Translations under genes and position numbers: made by a program
From: Polynucleobacter yangtzensis
GTDB taxonomy: Bacteria > Pseudomonadota > Gammaproteobacteria > Burkholderiales > Burkholderiaceae
DNA length: 64,000 nucleotides
NCBI RefSeq assembly: GCF_001595965.1
Contig: NZ_LOJI01000040.1
Coordinates: 241,780 to 305,779, forward strand
Direction: 5' to 3'
Shown: positions 61,988 to 64,000 of the stretch, piece by piece
Numbering within the stretch: the first letter of the stretch is position 1
Layout: every line of letters begins with the position of its first letter
The notes under the pieces: model-generated
What the model saw: the letters and a program-made list of their open reading frames with translations, nothing else
Database searches by the model: none
Told to the model about the DNA's origin: nothing

Positions 61988-62016
61988 CTTGAAATTCAAA
62001 AAATCCATCCTTAAAT
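61988..62016 (+). promoter_or_regulatory. candidate heat-shock promoter of hsp20
   Basis: A perfect sigma32 -35 element CTTGAAA at 61988-61994; the downstream region (CCATCC) only partly resembles the -10 and the spacer is short. A sigma70-like TTGAAA-N17-TAAATA reading is also possible. TGAAATTCAA occurs twice here (61974 and 61990). Confidence 0.4.
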
Positions 62017-62082
62017 AGAGCTTAACTAGATGCCTTAGGGGTCTAGGAAATTGTGAACTTGCTTAAATTTAAGGAGAAAACG

Positions 62083-62547
62083 ATGTCTTATCCATTTGGT
62101 AGAAATGTATTACTAAGCTCTGTAGGTTTTGATCGCCTCATTGATGCGATGGAAGAAATGAGCTCTGGGGAGAGCCTCAGCAAGGCCCAAAGCTACCCCC
62201 CATACAACATCATTAAAAAGAATGAGCGCGACTACGCCATTGAGATTGCTGTGGCTGGCTTTAAAAATGATGAGATTGATATTACGGCCGAAGGTAACAA
62301 GCTAACCGTTATCGGTAAGGTTAAAGCAGAGCAGACTGGCGAATACCTTCACAAGGGAATTGCCAATCGAGACTTTAGTCATGACTTTACCTTGGCAGAG
62401 ACTGTGATTGTGCGCTCTGCCGATGTCGAGAATGGCTTACTGATTATCAAGTTAGAGAATGTCATTCCTGAGGAGAAGCTACCCCGCAAGATTTTGATTG
62501 GTGGTAACTCTAAACTGGTAATTGAGGAAGTCAAGGAAGCGGCTTAA
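62083..62547 (+). CDS. small heat-shock protein Hsp20 (IbpA-like)
   Basis: A 154-residue alpha-crystallin-type chaperone. It starts MSYPFGRNVLLSSVGFDRLIDAM, and the crystallin domain runs about 38-135: YPPYNIIKKNERDYAIEIAVAGFKNDEIDITAEGNKLTVIGKV, then FSHDFTLAETVIVRSADVENGLLIIKLENVIPEEKLPRKILI (the C-terminal anchor resembles I-x-I). AAGGAG is six bases before the ATG at 62083; a longer TTG/GTG frame lacks one. It probably heads a small operon with three micro-genes. Confidence 0.92.
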   Translation: MSYPFGRNVLLSSVGFDRLIDAMEEMSSGESLSKAQSYPPYNIIKKNERDYAIEIAVAGFKNDEIDITAEGNKLTVIGKVKAEQTGEYLHKGIANRDFSHDFTLAETVIVRSADVENGLLIIKLENVIPEEKLPRKILIGGNSKLVIEEVKEAA

Positions 62548-62604
62548 TAAAAATTAGCTAGCTCAGATCAATCTGGGCTAGCTAACTGCTCAAACATTAG
62601 GTTT

Positions 62605-62823
62605 ATGTGGATACGTATTAATCACGGGATCATCGCTAAGAAACGACCTGCGGAGGGTATTGAGGTGGAATTTACTCCGTTAGTGGCAAATGATTACCTT
62701 TCGCGCAAGCTTGAGTCTGGCTACATTGAAATAACCAAAGCCAATGGTGAACCAGCTTTTTTGTCAGAGGAGAAATTCTCTGAGTTACAGAAAACAGATG
62801 AATTAGTCGTCATTGAAAAATGA
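62605..62823 (+). CDS. hypothetical 72-residue protein downstream of hsp20
   Basis: It opens MWIRINHGIIAKKRPAEGIE and contains VEFTPLVANDYLSRKLESGYIEITKANGEPAFLSEEKFSELQKTDELVVIEK. No signal peptide or helix stands out, and no family is recognised. It begins 57 bases after hsp20. The position after a heat-shock gene hints at a stress role, which is inference. Confidence 0.55.
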   Translation: MWIRINHGIIAKKRPAEGIEVEFTPLVANDYLSRKLESGYIEITKANGEPAFLSEEKFSELQKTDELVVIEK

Positions 62824-62842
62824 ATGCCTTAGGAGAAAATAA

Positions 62843-62986
62843 ATGAAGCAAGTAAGCCCTATAAAACTCAGATACACACTCACTGATTGTGTACAGTCTC
62901 TCAAAAAAACGAATGTTGGAAAGTTTCCAAAACACAGCGTATCTGATTGCATTAACTCCATTAAGCAAATGAAGAATGAGAAATAA
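62843..62986 (+). CDS. predicted 47-residue basic protein
   Basis: Read from the gap after the 72-aa gene. AGGAG stands six bases before the ATG. It starts MKQVSPIKLRYTLTDCVQSL and ends CINSIKQMKNEK; two cysteines (C16, C36) and many Lys. Overlaps the next small gene by 11 bases. Family unknown. Confidence 0.5.
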   Translation: MKQVSPIKLRYTLTDCVQSLKKTNVGKFPKHSVSDCINSIKQMKNEK

Positions 62987-63149
62987 CAAAATCTATCTTC
63001 TAAGCCTTGCCATTTTTACTTTTCTAATGGGATTCTTAATAACTTATTGGGATAGCTCACAACCCCTCACAAACGAAATAGGATGGGTTTTGAAGGAATT
63101 ACCAGAGGTGAAATCTGTAGAGTATTTAGAGACCTTAAAGAAAATCTAA
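62976..63149 (+). CDS. predicted 57-residue single-helix membrane protein
   Basis: Starts MRNNKIYLLSLAIFTFLMGF, a transmembrane helix over about 6-24, then a polar tail DSSQPLTNEIGWVLKELPEVKSVEYLETLKKI. It overlaps the previous gene by 11 bases, suggesting coupled translation. The terminator at 63254-63283 follows. No family recognised. Confidence 0.5.
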   Translation: MRNNKIYLLSLAIFTFLMGFLITYWDSSQPLTNEIGWVLKELPEVKSVEYLETLKKI

Positions 63150-63253
63150 GGGTCACAACAATCTACTTTCGGTTTGTTGCTCCAAACCAGAGTCATGTAT
63201 CTATTGGGGTTTAGTAGTGTTATGTGCTACACACCGACTACACAGAAAGAAAA

Positions 63254-63283
63254 AACGACTTAGGAATTTCTCCCTAAGTCGTT
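63254..63283. terminator. intrinsic terminator between hsp20 micro-genes and tRNA-Ile
   Basis: An 11-base perfect stem AACGACTTAGG/CCTAAGTCGTT with an eight-base loop. On the minus strand it is followed by a TTTTTT run, so it ends the leftward tRNA transcript; it can also serve the rightward micro-genes. Confidence 0.85.
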
Positions 63284-63291
63284 AATTTCAT

Positions 63292-63621
63292 TGGTGGGCC
63301 CACCAGGACTTGAACCTGGGACCAAAGGATTCCGGTTTGTGTAGCTTTCACTACTCCCTGGACTATGCCTTCATCATATGCTCTCGCACTTAGATGGGTG
63401 CCGTCTAGTCTCTACACGTTCAACAACACTTTCATGTTGAAGCTTCGCTCGGCGTTGCCATATTCGTTTAAAACGATTTGTGTACTTAACAACAAATACA
63501 CTAATTCGTTTAAACGACTTTAGGTTTCTCCGAATTTGACACCATCCCTTACACAGTTTCCACATGTAAGGCACAACTTACGCTATGAGTCCTCTGCTCT
63601 AACCAACTGAGCTATGGGCCC
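63292..63621 (-). tRNA. tRNA-Ile (CAU) gene interrupted by a group I intron
   Basis: Exon 1 (63621-63585) reads GGGCCCATAGCTCAGTTGG and on through the D arm to GAGGACTCAT. Exon 2 (63331-63292) reads AATCCTTTGGTCCCAGG and on through the T arm to GGGCCCACCA. Joined, they give 77 nt with acceptor GGGCCCA/TGGGCCC, D stem GCTC/GAGC, anticodon stem GAGGA/TCCTT around CTCATAA (anticodon CAT), T stem CCAGG/CCTGG and encoded CCA. A CAU anticodon with this body (GGGCCC acceptor, no initiator C1:A72 mismatch) suits tRNA-Ile2 (lysidine-modified) or elongator Met; homologous Azoarcus intron placement favours Ile. Confidence 0.92.
63332..63584 (-). other. group I self-splicing intron (Azoarcus-type) in tRNA-Ile(CAU)
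   Basis: A 253-nt intron in the anticodon loop. The 5' exon ends in U (CAT) and the intron ends in G (AACCGG before AATCC), the two splice-site rules for group I introns. The IGS GUG in TAAGTTGTGCCTT can pair CAU with a U.G wobble. Blocks match the known Azoarcus ribozyme: AAGGGATGGTGTCAAATTC, AACCTAA, TATGGCAACGCCGAGC, GTGTAGAGACTAGACGG, GAAGGCATAGTCCAGGGAGT and ACACAAACCGG. Azoarcus is about 205 nt; the extra length is mainly an AT-rich extension near 63462-63523. There is no ORF of interest inside. Confidence 0.93.
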
Positions 63622-64000
63622 TAAAACTTCACATTACCTGCTCCACTACTTCTGCACTTGCTAGGCCATTAACTAGGTCTAAAAAGTGTAGAAGCACTGT
63701 AGAAGCAATTTTTACTACTTTTACTACACGTAACTACTTGATTTAATTAAGTAATTTTAATAAATCGAAAAACTTAATTAGATTATGAGAGCAGAAGCCC
63801 AAAGAAAACCATTAGGATTTCAAGAGGTTACAGCGCTTGATTATCGGTGTGTAGCGTTTTGTGTAGTGAAATAACTAATCATTTGAGGAATAGTCTCTCA
63901 CTCTTTGGTTTTGAAAACCAAAGGATTTTTATAGCAACCATTTCACACTTCGTTGTTCCAAAGTACTTTTTGAGGGATTAATAAGCGTTACTTTAAGTAA
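63622..64000. other. AT-rich region upstream of the split tRNA, no gene seen
   Basis: No convincing coding frame. A 10-bp direct repeat TGTAGAAGCA occurs at 63687-63696 and 63698-63707 (11-base period), and CTTCTGCAC near 63647 is a near inverted copy. A 29-codon frame at 63786-63875 is too short to call. A terminator-like hairpin is at 63903-63931. The tRNA promoter should lie here but no clear boxes were seen. Confidence 0.4.
63903..63931 (+). terminator. hairpin with T-run, terminator-like
   Basis: CTTTGGTTTT (63903-63912) and AAAACCAAAG (63914-63923) form a ten-base perfect repeat around one G (effective loop larger), followed by GATTTTTAT. No gene is recognised immediately upstream on the + strand within the window. 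Confidence 0.5.

Noticed and set aside
63374..63574. A 66-codon minus-strand frame inside the tRNA-Ile interruption
   Set aside because: It lies entirely in the group I intron core, whose blocks match a known ribozyme; no homing endonuclease motif is present.
63292..63621. tRNA disrupted by an insertion or a tmRNA
   Set aside because: Both tRNA halves pair perfectly and the interruption obeys group I splice rules; there is no tag-peptide frame as in tmRNA.
63786..63875. 29-codon frame in the right-hand gap
   Set aside because: Very short, no ribosome site and no recognisable domain.
1..64000. CRISPR arrays, IS elements and prophage genes
   Set aside because: No regularly spaced repeats, transposases, integrases or phage structural genes were seen anywhere in the window.

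Overview
The window looks like chromosomal DNA of a freshwater betaproteobacterium, most like Polynucleobacter or a close Burkholderiaceae relative. This is inferred from moderate base composition, a Bug-type (TctC) solute-binding protein, two phasins, a complete cco (cbb3 oxidase) island beside an FNR regulator, a nine-gene ccm operon, and a tRNA-Ile(CAU) carrying an Azoarcus-type group I intron. No plasmid, prophage, IS element or CRISPR array was recognised. Most of the window is ordinary core metabolism.

Regions, left to right. (1) 1-6131: fragment of an enolase-superfamily enzyme, 3-hydroxyacyl-CoA dehydrogenase, M23 peptidase, universal stress protein, DUF2177 and SulP membrane proteins, and a SafE/UreH-like membrane protein. 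(2) 6208-14948: an FNR-type regulator followed by a converging cluster ccoN-O-Q-P-G-H plus ccoS-ccoI, i.e. cbb3 oxidase structural and assembly genes. A perfect FNR box sits at about -41.5 from a plausible start in front of ccoN. ccoQ and ccoS are very short genes found by reading the gaps. (3) 14957-20267: MFS transporter, Bug protein, 2OG-Fe dioxygenase, TAXI-type protein, SDR. (4) 20282-27083: ccmABCDEFGHI, transcribed leftward with overlapping stop/start codons, supplying c-type haem attachment for CcoO and CcoP. (5) 27285-28743: MarR-DoxX-flavodoxin operon with two tandem near-palindromic operators. (6) 28856-38925: small secreted proteins, quinone reductase, lipoprotein, DCC protein, DUF2237-deacetylase pair, phasin, amidohydrolase, two outer-membrane-like proteins. 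(7) 39212-46775: ahpC-ahpF with two mutually exclusive hairpins between them, two nitroreductases, a second phasin with a palindromic operator candidate, an OsmC-YcaO fusion and a double cupin. (8) 46927-57493: SDR, DASH-type photolyase/cryptochrome, exonuclease-GIY-YIG fusion, Rrf2 regulator, several DUF genes, AlkB, FAD oxidoreductase, FolB-like, phosphatase. (9) 57526-64000: secreted double nitrilase, tRNA-Gly, htpG with a sigma32-type promoter, a 52-aa gene, hsp20 and three micro-genes, then the intron-split tRNA-Ile.

The strongest unusual object is the 253-nt group I intron in the anticodon loop of tRNA-Ile(CAU) at 63332-63584. Other notable points are the alternative RNA structures between ahpC and ahpF, the micro-gene cluster after hsp20, and a secreted nitrilase whose second domain has lost two of three catalytic residues. 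Start codons were moved from the longest reading frame where a ribosome-binding site or the family length supported it.
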